A stretch of DNA of 64,000 nt from Ascaphus truei. Its lineage: Eukaryota > Chordata > Amphibia > Anura > Ascaphidae. The notes beneath the pieces are model-generated. The model worked only from the letters and a program-made list of their open reading frames with translations. It made no database searches and was not told the DNA's origin. Positions 22,959 through 34,348 of the stretch are shown here, piece after piece. The stretch lies in assembly GCA_036426205.1 (NCBI GenBank), contig WSYH01001938.1, positions 1 to 64,000 on the forward strand, in the 5' to 3' direction. Position 1 is the stretch's first letter; each line of letters starts with the position of its first letter. A program made the translations under genes and the position numbers.

Positions 22959-24495
22959 CAATACAGTATATTAAGTCACTTAACTAGTAAAAAACAGTTA
23001 CTAAGGGTCTTTTTTTACCACATCCTGTGCTTTCTCTATTCCACTGAGGCACTATTTTCCGCTTCTTGGCTAATAGAGTAATAGGCTTTTGATGAGGCAA
23101 TTTCAGATCTGCTCTGAGATTTATTATGCATTTTAATTTGCCCTGTTTATTTAATGAAACTCATTGCCACTAATCCTCATTTTTCAGCAAGTACTAAAAT
23201 AAAAAAAAATAGTGTCTTTAAATAAAATTAATGACTTTCATGCAAGAAAAATAATTTTAACAATGAAAGGATAGAGTTTTAAAGCACTTTTTGGAAAACT
23301 TGCATATATTTATATATGTACTGTAGTCATGCCTAACAATGCCTACTGTCATCTCTCCTGCTGGCAACAAGACCTGGTAAGTTACAGGAGTGCCAGCAGT
23401 AATTATGGAGGTTTGCCCTCACACCCTGGCGAGGTGCCCTATGTATGGATGGGAGTGGCTACATGTTCTGCGTCCATTGTTAGTGACCTCAGAGATGTGC
23501 CTGCCTCCTGAGGTATATAAGGCACTACACTGCCTAAAGTTAGTGTGTGCGTGCGTAGAAGTGGAAGGTTGAAATCACAAGTGTAAGGTGCCCCCTAGTG
23601 TCGTAACTAGGGGTACCAACTAATCTTTAAGTTAGCTAAGGCCAACTGTGTCCAGGGACCTGGCACAGGGGTGATCTCCCTACGGGGAGAGGGAATCCCA
23701 CTCCATTGGGAGGGCGTACCTTTTGAAGGGAATCACAGAGAATGTGCGGCTGAGACGTTTCACTGCACAGGGCAGCTCGCCCACCTCTGGTACAATAAAG
23801 ATGACTTGTGAAAAGAAAACCCCCTGGTGTGAGTTTGCAATTACTCTCCTGGGGCCCTCACCACCAAGAAGGAGTTCCTCATCAGGACCATCTACCTGCA
23901 TCTGCATAGATCCTGATGAGGTGGAGGCGCTGCACGTAATGTGAGTAGGACTCGTCACCCACTACCTCAGATACCTGTCTTGCTTGACATCCCCCAATAC
24001 CATCAAGCGGGAGACTCAGGAGTCCTGTTGCCTACAGGTGCACCACCATACACAGACATGTAACGGGCTGGATAGACCACAGGGGCCAATGTGAGATTGG
24101 GGGGGTCAGACCAGACACGAACTCCCGTTACATATATACAAGTGCAAATTAACAATGTACTGTACACAAAATACTGCATAACCATATAGTAGTGCCAAAA
24201 TAAATCATTCAATACAGTACATTTACAATTACAAAAAAATATTATGTTTAATGAGATTAATAGTATTAATAAGGGTCATATTTACTCAGCAGTGTTGTTC
24301 CATAAAACACATTTTGGCCAAGAGTACCCCTTACAGACCATTCCCTTAAATGGTCTGTGAGAAGCCCGATCTACTAAACCATTATTGAATTTATCTTGTA
24401 GAGTATAATAATAATGTCAGAAGATATTCAGTATTTTAATAATCTGGCATACTGTACAAGAGGATAAATTGAATTACAAGTTTACCATAAAAAAA

Positions 24496-25231
24496 CAAGG
24501 AATTGGTGGGCGTGGCTAAGACACTGAGCTGAGCGGTCGCACGCTAGCTCAGTTCCGAAGGGAACGAGCCGACAACACTGCTCAAAACCCCTAGAAAGGC
24601 TGCCAGTGCCTACACACCTGAGGCAGGGGGCCGGCACATGAGGCCCTGAAACCGTGGGCGGATCCTGAGGTTCCCCTGCGCTGGGTAGGCGCCCGAGGGG
24701 CCCCCACAAGGCCCGTGAGCCTCACAACATTACAGCAAAAAGAGTGCAAGATGGCTGACGGGCATGCATAGCCCTATAGACCTTTAAACAGTCAGACTCC
24801 CTGCAGTGCACAGGCAGACACAGGCAGAGGCGACCACCACTGAGACTGGCAAGGAGCTTGGAAGAGTCCCCGTTATCCCTGCAAGTGGCAGCTGGAAGCG
24901 GGTGAGGAGCGGGGGCACACCGACTGTGCTCGTGACTGGCGGCAGTGAAGCAGTGAAAGCTAAACACCGACTGCTACTGAGGGGAGGTAAGGATGGGTGG
25001 AGACACCGGACGATGGGGCGGCGGGCAGCAACTGTCTAAGAGCCCCTGCTCTGAAGCAAGCAGATATTCCTGGCTGGTGGCCGGTAAATACAAGAAGGAT
25101 ACCAGAGCAGAGGGGGGTTTCTCGCCTAGCATTGCGCTTAGCAGCTGGGCTACAGTGAGCTACAGAGAGCTGCGAGATTGCCCCCCCCCCCGCAGAAAAG
25201 AGAGGTACATGAGGATTGTGCCTGGCAGTGT
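24496..25231 (+). mobile_element. L1-type element, 5' region
   Basis: Starts GGTGGGCGTGGCTAAGACAC, GC-rich, with an AAGATGGCTGACG motif at 24,748, the usual look of a vertebrate L1 5' UTR. It lies directly upstream, in the same orientation, of the ORF2 remnant at 25,966. I see no ORF1, so it was either lost or replaced by the LTR-like block between them. Confidence 0.5.
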
Positions 25232-25962
25232 TAGGACCTGCAGATTGGACATGCCGTGAAGTGGCTGCAGGCTTATAAACTTTTGGCTAAAGTTTGAATG
25301 GGACTGCCAGGGACACCCGCGGTTAATCTGATGGGCCATTAGTCAATTCAAAAATGCCTTAAACTTGCCTTAAACTAGACCCAGCATGTACCTGGGTCTT
25401 TTTGTCAATTGCCAGTGGTTTGTGTTAGAATAACCGTCGGCACTACAGTATGTTTCAACCCAGACTTTGTGTCCCCAGAAACGAGTGGCCCCTTTTTACT
25501 AAGCAGTGCTACCAAGTTGCTCACTGAGCATGCTCAGAGTTACCTGGGCTGGCCATATGATCATTTCCCATGTTACCTGGCAGGATAGGTGCAAGATAAT
25601 TCATTGCCAATCCGATGAGGCTCATGTTAAAAAACAGGTCCCTTAGCTTTAAAAGGTGCCTGCAGCCTCATCCCTGTGTTGTTGTTGAATCCTTTGAAGA
25701 TCTAATCCTAAGGAACGAACTGCTACCAGTGTGACCTGGTATTTCGTTCCTGTGATTGCTGTTTATGATGTCCTGAATTCAAGGGTGAACTGCTATCCCT
25801 GCGTCGGGATATTTCGCCCTATACCATCTTGTAAGTGTTTTTATCCCATGTTATTCCTTTTACTGTGTGTGTTGTTCTGAAAGAAATAAACTTACAGGTT
25901 TATTTTATCGCTGTCTTGCTACAATCAGTTCCCAGTGATTTTGTGTTGATAAGTTCTGTTCC
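25232..25962 (+). mobile_element. LTR-like insertion in the L1
   Basis: Starts TGTTAGGACC followed by TGCCGTGAAGTGGCT. The same start (TGTTAGGTACC / TGTAGGGACC then TGCCGTG) occurs at 46,377 and 28,651. It contains an AATAAA signal near 25,886 and sits between the L1 5' region and ORF2. I could not fix the 3' end or a target duplication. Confidence 0.45.
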
Positions 25963-26288
25963 ACCATGACAGGAGATAGCAAACTATGGGCCACGCATAA
26001 AGCCACTGTAAGAGGTAAAATAATAAGCATTGCTTCATATAGAATAAAGGAGAAGAATAAGAGGATAAACAGCCTAAACAATAATATTAGAGAAAATGAG
26101 GAGAGCTTTCAACAAAACCCAATAGACACAGTCAGAGCAAAAATTGACAAAGAGAGAACGGAGCTTAAAAATATACTGATAGAGGACACTGAAAAAGCAA
26201 TGCGGTGGACAAACCAGATTTTTTTAAGAGAAAGGCAACAAAGCAGATAGATATTTAGCAGCTAAAGTCCGAAATAAGACGGCCAGCC

Positions 26289-26290
<2 letters not shown>

Positions 26291-26324
<34 letters not shown>
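26291..26324. repeat. (TA)n inside the L1 remnant
   Basis: A pure TA run that breaks the ORF2 frame. Confidence 0.95.
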
Positions 26325-26325
<1 letters not shown>

Positions 26326-26420
26326 TAAAAACCAACCAAGACGAGCTAACATATAACCCCGCTAAAATCAATGAAGAGTTTGTGTCATATTACTGCAATT
26401 TATATAATCGGGTAAAACCC

Positions 26421-27680
26421 GACTGTCACGGTAGACCAAGCTTTTAACTTCTTAATTAAAAGGATCATTGCTTGAGAAAGAAGTGAGATAAAATAAATTG
26501 CGATTTATTGACATAAAGAACATCCACAACTATGTTACACAAATTACAGGAAAAAGACACACTTACTTTGGAAACTGGGGAAAAAACTAATCCTTCCTAA
26601 TGGCAATCAAACAATCAAAATAATCCAGGCCACTTTTCATTCCTGTGGCCTCTTGCTGTTGGATTCTGGTCACTTATCCTCTGAGAAATTTAGACGATTT
26701 ACTCAGAGCTGGAACTTCTCAAATGGTACTGAATCTCAGGTGAATCACACAAGATGTAACTGATGAATCTCTTTACATGATAGACTGATGGAACTCTTAG
26801 ATGGAACTGATGGAACTTACTGTCTGACTGACTGCACCAACTTTTAAAAACTCCAAATGTCCTATTTCAATAATGTACAGTCAATCTCTGGCGTGGGAAC
26901 CAATTTCTCCACTTATCGTCAGGTTCTTCCAGTCCTGCAACAACAGGCACACAGCCTCAGTATCACAACTGAGCATGTGCAACAAAAATGTCATCTTCCC
27001 CCACCTGTCACCTGGCTTCAGAGTAGTGAGAGAACACGTGCCCGAACCACCATTTAGCCCACTCACAATTCAAACCCACCCCCCTGGCTCCAAATGCCAC
27101 TAAGTCTGGCCTTGGCCACCTGGCTTCTTTGATCTGATTCGGCCTTAATTAGCATGGAAGGCTAACAAATGATTCACACCTCTAGTTCCTTGCGTTTGAA
27201 CTGACTCTTTGAAGCTGCGAATATTGGTGTTTCACTTCGGCAGGAAGGTTAACAAATGGTTCACACTTCTAGGAAAAATGTCCCTTTGAACGATTAGCCC
27301 TCAGCCCCCCCACTGGGTCTTTGCAGACTAAAGATCCTGTCTAATTTAATGCATAAAGGTTAACCATATCTTAAAACACTGCTGCTTAAAAATATACTGG
27401 TTTCAATACCCTATGCTTTTCTACAGTTCTGTATTAACATGCACTAAGTCTGTTGGGGTGAGAGAGAGAGTGAAAACATTAACTGTTGCTACACTTACGA
27501 GCCCATCCCTGCTATACTTTAAAACCTAGCCTACGCAGTTTTATTCTAACATGAATTAAACATTTTCCTTACCCCCCAATTAACTCTCAGCTTTATCCTG
27601 AGCGGGAGCTACCATAATTCATACCTTTAACACATGATATGATTTCCCCCCTGAACCTCTATCCTGGACACCGACCACAT
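26421..27680. mobile_element. Insertion in L1 ORF2, probably an LTR
   Basis: ORF2 coding stops at about GTAAAACCCGAC and resumes near CTATCCTGGACACCGAC. Between them is non-coding DNA starting TGTCACGGTAGACC with GATAAAATAAA near 26,486. A related start (TGTCACGATGGACTGACC) is at 43,530. TGTCAC is a common LTR 5' end. The right boundary and target duplication were not resolved. Confidence 0.45.
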
Positions 27681-28284
27681 TAATGTGGATATAGAAACAA
27701 AAATAGACGATTAAATAAAAACAACAAAACTGTCTAAATTAGACGAATCAGAGTCTAGTCAACTAGGAACCACAATAACAGCGGAGGAGGTTTCCGTAGC
27801 CATTAGATCTCTTAAAAATTCCAAGGCCCCGGGCCTAGACGGATTCTCCAAGCTTTATTTGAAAAAGTTTGAGTCTATTCTAAAACCATATCTGGTCAGA
27901 TGGTTTAATAAGATTGTGAGAGGCGAAGCGCTACCAAACGACTCTCTCATCATAATACCAAAAGATGGAAAGATCCTATGCTATGCCCTAGCTAGAGGCC
28001 TATCTCCCTGATAAACACAGATATAAAATTGTTCGCAAAAATGTTGGCGACCAGACTGAACAAGGTATTAAATATTTTGGTCCACCCCGACCAAGTAGGT
28101 TTCACCCCTGAACAGCAAGCATCTGATAATATATGAAGAATTATTAATATTATACATAATAGTACCACGAATCAGCACCCCACACTAGTCTTGGGGCTAG
28201 ACGCAGAAAAAGCATTCAATACGGTGGCTTGGCCTTTTTTGTTTCGGGTACTCAGAGAGGTGGGTCAACATTAAAATGTTATTA

Positions 28285-28965
28285 ATGGTATTAAAGTACT
28301 ATACTCAAATTGAACCCCCAAAGAGCTTGTAGGTGTTCTGTATGTTTTATAATTCTTGTGCAGCTAGTCTTGGCTGTTTTGGAGGGTGGCAACCTCCTAT
28401 CCAATTGAAGCTCACTCCCTCCCCCATTTAAATGGTTAAAAGCTCACTCCATGGCATCTCCAACTATCAGGGGAACTTGCCTGCATGCAGTGTGATTGTG
28501 ACAAATCTATTACAGAGTGCTTTTCCTGGTAATGTACAGGTTAATAAAAGCTTCAATCAGACTTAGAACTTTTGCAACTTATATTGACAGATTTATTATA
28601 AATCATTCTTCCTGGCAATGCACAGGTTATTAAGAATTTATATTAGTGTAGGGACCCTTGAAATGTGGTCTGCCGTGAAGTTTGGCTCAAGGGCTTACAA
28701 CAATTTGGCCAAAATGTTAAACTAAAAGACCATTTTATTTATTAGTTATTTATACATGTATATTTAGGCACTGTACCGTATATAAGTTTTTCTGGATGTG
28801 CACTGAGCTTTGTCTGTGTTTTATGTTATGTCTCTGGTTTTAAATATATATTGCCATGCTCAGTAGCACTCCTCTGTGAAACTTATATGCTTATATATAT
28901 GTTGTGGGTATTTTGGGGGTTCAATTTGAGCTTGTAGGTGTTCTGTATGTTTTATTTATTTTTAC
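28285..28965. mobile_element. Dispersed repeat, LTR-like, related to 46,285-46,715
   Basis: ACAGATTTATTATAAATSATTCTT, TGCCGTGAAG..., ATTGCCATGCTCAGTAGCACTCC and GAGCTTGTAGGTGTTCTGTATGTTTTA all recur at 46,318-46,707. The last motif occurs twice here, at 28,324 and 28,928, the first time next to an inverted CAAATTGAACCCCCAA. Non-coding. Confidence 0.6.
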
Positions 28966-29029
28966 ATACAGGGTTGTTTCCTCCGGACTGCGGGAGAACT
29001 ATGGAGACCACCTGAGGTCTCCTCGGACT

Positions 29030-29830
29030 TCTCACGGGTAAACGGTGCTCACCACAAACGAGACGGGACCGCGGTGCTGAGGTGGGATAGGAAATAACGC
29101 CACCCACAGCCACGAGGGCACGTCTTGATTGAAGAGTGGTCTGGGATTCCGGATCGGGGTAGGAGAGGTACGGTAGGTAGAGGGGCCGTTAGCCAAGTCC
29201 GGGGTAAGAGAGAGGGACGTTGTAGTTTACCGTAAGCCAGGATCGGGATGCCAGAGGTGCGGAGAGTCGTGTAGCTGTAAGCCGAGTTCGGGATGCCAGA
29301 GGTACAGGTAGACGTAGCGGAAGCCGGTTCAGTTCACGAGGAAGTCTGCGGAATAGACTAAGGAGGCAGAGAATGGTGAGAACAACTGGTTCTATGCTCA
29401 GCCAACGAGTCAGTGACTCTGCAGGGTATATATAGGAGAGAGGAACCAATAGCAGCGCAGCAAGGTAGGGGTGTGTGGAAAGGCCAGGTTACAGCAGGTA
29501 TAGGTCCAGAAGGAGTCCCAGGGGAGGAGCCATAAAGCCCAGCAGCCTGGCTGAGTTTGGTGGTAGCCATCAAAAGAGGCGCTGTGCCTTTAAGAGGCGG
29601 GAGCGCCTCCGTGTGGCCGCGCCTCCGTGAGGCAGTACCATCGGCTGCGTGCGCGGACCCACGCCCTGCTCTGAGAGCAGAAGAGGAAGGAAGATGTGCG
29701 CGCGCGCGCATAGAGGGAAAAGCTGACGGCGGCTTGCCTCCGGAGTCCACGTGTGCCGCGGGAGACCCAAATGGAGCTGCAGGTAAGTGAGGAGCACGCC
29801 GAGAGCGGCGTGGCTCCAGAATCCTCACAG
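29030..29830 (-). mobile_element. Ty3/gypsy-type LTR, minus orientation
   Basis: Read on the minus strand it matches the LTR at 62,036-62,638: a TTTGTGGTGAGCAC end, CCCACCTCAGC, then iterated ...CCTGACC / CGGGATCC-type text and a TATATATA box at about 29,425. The GC-rich part at 29,560-29,800 would be the upstream part of U3. No internal region is attached, so it is a solo or truncated LTR. Confidence 0.55.
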
Positions 29831-29834
29831 GCAT

Positions 29835-30864
29835 TCAATGATAATTGTGTTTTGCGACATAACTGGTCTTGAACTTGTTAAGATCTTATAGAGAGAGGGG
29901 GTGGGGGAGGACGACAAGGAACTTATATTTCAGCAAGACATATGACAATTAACAGGCCCTGAAACAGGGCTAATTGAGGCTTATTTTACAGCAATACATA
30001 TTACGAGTACTGTGTACTATGGCTGGATTGGTGCAGGTCTCGATTCAGCCTTTTGGGAGGGCGGGGAGGGTAAGAGAGTGGGGGGTATGGGTGGGTGAGG
30101 GAGGGGGTGGACAATAATGAACTTATATTGCGGCCAACCATATCTCAAAAAAGAAAAAAGGAGGGGGGGAGGGAGGGAAACATGAGGATATATACCATTA
30201 TTGAAATAACATTAGCCATCAACTGTAAACTGTATACGACGAGCGAGGCTCGTTTGTAAGAATGTCTGTGCTATCAGGACCTTGAGATAGTCATTGGGAG
30301 TCTGAATTCTCCCCAGTAGTGTGTTCCCACATTTTGTGCGGGGCCTGTCTGAGTACTGACACCGCGGTCAGGTGCTGAGAGCAAGGCTGCGGAGCTTCGT
30401 GTACTCACGGTTATACATGGGCCCTGTCTAGTGACCGAGGATGGGAGTCCTTGCTTTCCCAGCTGTCGTAGCCCGTGATGGATCAGGATAAAGGTATTCG
30501 TTCGCTCCGGTGACCACAATGTAGGTGTAGGGCGCAGGGGAAGAGGAGATAAAAGGGAATTACCACATCTCCTGCCTCGTCCGAGGGGGAGCCTCTGCCG
30601 TCATCTCTTCGGTGCTTCCCAACCGGTGAGTGTCGATTAGCTTCTTCTGCTCGTTGGCCTGGGCCGGGTAGATCGTTCCTTCGTTTGTAGTGAGTAGATG
30701 GTGTTGAGAAGGGAAGGGGGAATAGGTCTCTCCTTTGGCTGTTGGCCTCCTCGTTCTGGCCCTGGTATGCTCGGGCAGTAGTAAGATTGCCTTCCTCCTC
30801 TTCACCGCGGAAGGGTGCAGGGATGGGGAAGAAGGGGTAGGCATGCAAGTGGGTATCTATAGCG
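29835..30864 (-). other. Non-coding stretch, perhaps L1 inter-ORF sequence
   Basis: Lies on the far side of the solo LTR from the L1 ORF1 remnant, so without the LTR it would follow ORF1 on the minus strand. It carries AATATAAGTTC repeats and C-rich runs. The 147-codon minus-strand frame (30,483-30,926) has no family signature and runs into the solo LTR. I assign no function. Confidence 0.35.
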
Positions 30865-30869
30865 GTCGC

Positions 30870-32632
30870 TGTCATGGGAGAGGGGGGTTGGCCTGGTATT
30901 AAAGGGGTTACACCCCATTTGGCCACCCCCTGCTCTCACTTGGGAAGCAAGGGGTTAACTGGACTGCGGTCCAGTAATGTGTTTTTACCCCGCTTCAGAA
31001 TCCAAATGTATATGTCCCTGTAAATGTGTATTGTTCTCATCCCAGTGTTTGCACCAACACATGCACTGGGGTTGATGCGGGAGGGAAGGGGTTACTGTTA
31101 ATTCAGTGGTTATAGCCCTTTGTTCCCTTTTCCCGCCTTTTCAGGCTCCATTTTGCAGCCTCCCATAGGTCGCCATTGCAGATCCATGCATTCCAATGGC
31201 AGATCTGGCGGTTTTGGGCCTGTTTCCAGCGAAGACCAGCAGGTGGCGTCCGAGAGGAGGAGCGGTGGTTTCCCATTGTAAGTCAATGGGGCCATTGACT
31301 AATGGCGGAGCGGAGGTCCCATTGAATCCAATGGCGGCGCTCGCCCATGCATTCCCTGTGGCGGTGCCGGCCATTGATTCCAATTGGGGAAAAGCCGCGT
31401 GGCGTTAAAACGGCCAAGTCCAAAACGGTAAAATGTGTAAGTCATATCTCCGGTTCTGTGAGGACCAGAGGGCTGGGATTTGGGTTGCATGTAGTCACTG
31501 CTCCGGCATGAATGCATGGCCATTTCCAGCCCTCTCCGAACAACCAGACCGAGTATGGGCAAATGTAAAGGTTGGTGATTTTCCCCATAGACTTCAATGG
31601 CGGCGTTACTCCATTGAAGGGCTATGGCGGAGGAGCCCTATAGACTTCAATGGCGGAGTTTCCCCATTGAAAGACTATAGCGGCGGAACCCATTGACTTC
31701 AACGGCGGAGTTACTCCATTGGAAGCCTATTGCGGCGGAGCCGGTTGATTTCAATGGGAAAAGAGTGAAAAGCAGAGATTCATTTGTGAGCTGAGAATCC
31801 TGTATTAAAGTAATGAGAGTTTTAAACTGTTTTTGTGTATCTCCGGTTCTGGGGGTTGCAGAGAGCTGAAACTTGGCCACCATGGAGAGTCATCTCCGGC
31901 ATGAGGGACTGGCAAGTGCCAGCCCACTGGGCCCAGCAGAACGGATTATTTTAATATGTGAAGATATTAAAGAGTGAATTGTATTTTCTTTCTGGTATAA
32001 AAACTCAGAGCCCATATGTTATGTTAATGCTCTGGATGGGAGACAAATGGTCGATCATAAACTCCTGATCAAAGACTCTCCCACCCTGCTTGTGTATGCG
32101 AAAACAATGGAATGCAAGACATGGGTGATTGATATTTAGTGTTGTAATTCACACCTTGGACAAAGGGTATTCTGGCAAAGCCAGACTTGAAGACGCCAGT
32201 CTTGTGGGAGGGGGGCTGAGGAAATAAGCCCCCTGTTTAGAATATTACCCACCCAGTGGGCAGGTATTACGGTGTCCCTCAGGTGAGGTGGCAAGGAGAG
32301 ATTGGGTGCAGGTAATTGTTCTCCAATGGCCTGCACTCAATAATAAAGTATAGGATTGGAATTACATATAAACCTGTGTCCATCCTATGTCTTCGTGTTT
32401 TCGTGATGTCTACATCTGAACCTGTATTGTGGAAGAAATTGCCAATCCTGTATCCTGATTGCTTTCTTGTCCAACCCCTTAAGTAAGTGTCTATATTTTG
32501 GCTGTTATTTGTACATCTTGTGTGTTCACCTTCTTTAAGGAATAAACTGTATTTATTATATCTAAGCTGTGTTCAGTTCAACCCAGAGATTTTTTGGTGT
32601 ATTATTACAGCCGCTCACAAGTTCCCGTGACA
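30870..32632 (+). mobile_element. Solo LTR (family A), 1,763 bp, with 5-bp target duplication
   Basis: Starts TGTCATGGGA and ends TTCCCGTGACA, matching inverted termini. The 5 bp before (30,865-30,869) and after (32,633-32,637) are both GTCGC. AATAAA lies at 32,541-32,546. The interior has a striking series of ATGGCGG / CCATTGAA repeats (31,580-31,760). The same LTR, shortened, precedes an internal region at 39,423-40,614. A solo LTR arises by recombination between the two LTRs of a full element. Confidence 0.9.
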
Positions 32633-32637
32633 GTCGC

Positions 32638-33115
32638 TGCCTCTCATCTCGTCCCTGTTGAGTCCCTTCCGACTCTAGTTAGGCCGTGCTCCCGGGGACA
32701 GTTTCTCCAATTTGTATTCCTCAGCGGTACAACCGGTGTCAGTTAGGGTAGGCTGTGCAATCAAGCAGGACTCTTTCACATGGTTTTTCACCGCTCCTAG
32801 CGGGCTTGCGTCTCAACTTCCCTGATCAACAGCTTGGGACTCTTCATTGCGGCGTCTCCTCTGACTCCGGTTAAATCCTTCTCCAGGGGAGGGTTTCACT
32901 TAAGGACAGCATCCAACGGTAAGCGCGTTAACCTTTTGCTCCTAGCTGGGCTCGCGTTCAGGGGGTCCCTCAGCCGCGGACATTTTGTTTTGTAACTTTA
33001 ACTGCCAACAGGGCTTAACTGTAGGTGAGAACAGTGATTTAACTGTGTTTTTATTTGTTCTTTGATTGTTTGTTTGCGGACAGCCAGTCTCTCCGAAGCT
33101 CTGGGCTGGTGTTCT
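32638..33115 (-). mobile_element. L1-type sequence downstream of ORF1
   Basis: Continues the minus-strand L1 after the ORF1 stop, up to the solo LTR. No ORF2 start is recognisable. Confidence 0.4.
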
Positions 33116-34047
33116 TCATTTTCGGGACTGATGGTCCGAGTCTGTGTTCCACGTGTCTGGTGGGTCCAATCCCAGAGCTCGTGCGAACTGGTACATGTCT
33201 TCAGGGAATCTTACGCTCGGGTATTTCCCATTCTTAATTGCGATCAGTTTGAAGGGGAATCCCCACTTGTACTTTATTTAGTTGTCTCTGAGCATTTGAG
33301 TAAGGGGTTTTAGTTCTCTACTTCTGTTTATCGTAGTTTTTGACAGGTCGTTGAAGACTTGCAAATGTTCTCCTTGGAAGTGGATGGGGTCTTTATCACG
33401 GCAGGCACCAATTATTTTTTCCTTTGTGGTGTATTTGTGGAGCCGGACAACCACATCTTTCCTCCGTTTTGGGTCCTCTGACCGTGGGCCTAGTGCCCGA
33501 TGGGCTCTGTCCATTTCAAAGTCCGCTTCTTCCCCACCATCGCAAACGGAGGAGAAAAGGTCCAGCAAGTAGGCACGGAGTTTACCAGGGAGAACCGTTT
33601 CTGGGATACCTCGGATTCTGATGTTTTGCTGTCTATCCCGGTTCTCCTGGTCCTCCATGCCATCTTTTAAGAAATCTAATTCCGTTTCCAACTGGGAAAT
33701 TTCCTTTTCTGCTGCTGTTTGTCTTTGATGGGCTTCCTCCAACTTGCCCTCTAGCACCGTAGTTCTCTCCCCGAGGCCTGAGATCTCCTGTTTCAACTCG
33801 GTAACAACAGCTTTTAAATCTGTTTGCAGCGATTGCCGGAGTTTCTCGAGTGCTCCGGTGAGGCGGTCTCCTCTGCTGCAGGGTTCTCTTTTGATCGGTC
33901 CCGATCTGTGGTTATCACTTTGGGTCCGTGTGCGCTGGGTAGAGCGGCGCCATCTTGGTTCTTTCCTCCCGCATCAAAGCCCCGATGCGGCGGGGAGAAG
34001 TATTTGGAAACTCCTTGTCCCGGCTGATTTTTCGTTCTATTTGACAT
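33116..34047 (-). pseudogene. L1-type ORF1 (RNA-binding chaperone) remnant
   Basis: L1 ORF1p coats the element's RNA. On the minus strand the order is: a basic N-terminus (34,047-33,850), a heptad coiled coil (about 33,840-33,650, with LEGKLEEAHQRQTAAEKEIS), the RRM (QQNIRIRGIPE, then DFEMDRAHRALGPR and KDVVVRLHKYTTKEKII) and the C-terminal domain (IHFQGEHLQVFNDLS, later KWGFPFKL and YPSVRFPEDM). About 310 codons in all, normal for the family. There is a frameshift near 33,850 and an in-frame TAA inside the C-terminal domain near 33,278. Some other chance frames overlap it on +. Confidence 0.9.
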
Positions 34048-34195
34048 GCCCCGGTATTTATTAGATCAGTGGGGGTACTTTTGGTCCAAAAAGATCGGGG
34101 GAAATGTGCTTGATTATCTGATTATACTTGAGAGTCTGTGGAGCTCTCCTCTCACACAGCCATCTCCGTCAACGTCCTGGACACGCCCCCTTTTT
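34048..34195 (-). mobile_element. L1-type 5' UTR
   Basis: Read on the minus strand it begins GGGGGCGTGTCCAGGACG, then GAGATGGCTGTGTGAG, like the GGGCGTGGC...AAGATGGCTG start at 24,500. It ends at the LTR C boundary. Confidence 0.6.
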
Positions 34196-34348
34196 GACCA
34201 GGTTTAATGAGCTGTAAAATGATTGGTTTAAGAATTAAGGAGTGGTTAGTATAATTTGCCTAGTAACACATTTTGAACAAAGGAAATGAAATGTATAAAG
34301 AGGCTGCCTGGACACTCCCTGGCAGAGAGAGTCTTGTAGACTTTTGAA

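Larger units (their letters stand above)
17650..24590 (+). repeat. Array unit 4 plus duplicated 3' flank
   Basis: Parallels 7,900-15,413: foldbacks, the Tc1-related fragment (19,830-20,030), the CA tract (21,090-21,680), the G-run minisatellite, the hAT MITE, the LTR-like block, AT-rich DNA and the L1 tip. The offset to unit 2 drifts from about 9,287 near 20,087 to 9,164 near 24,496, showing many small indels. It continues into L1-type sequence where unit 2 stops at 15,413. Confidence 0.8.
25966..28265 (+). pseudogene. L1-type ORF2 (linker and reverse transcriptase) remnant
   Basis: L1 ORF2 encodes an endonuclease-reverse transcriptase that copies the element at the target site. The first 94 codons (25,966-26,250) match the linker between endonuclease and RT: KLWATHKATVRGKIISIASY, a Lys/Glu-rich coiled segment, then LIEDTEKAMRWTNQIF. 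After a 1.3 kb insertion the RT resumes at about 27,770 with ITAEEVSVAIRSLKNSKAPG and a later LGLDAEKAFNTVAW, the catalytic motif A with its Asp. Frameshifts and stops occur between about 27,960 and 28,140. The element ends abruptly at 28,265, before motif C. It is dead. Confidence 0.85.

Noticed and set aside
30483..30926. 147-codon minus-strand gene
   Set aside because: It crosses the solo LTR boundary at 30,870, so its first codons are LTR sequence; no homology recognised.
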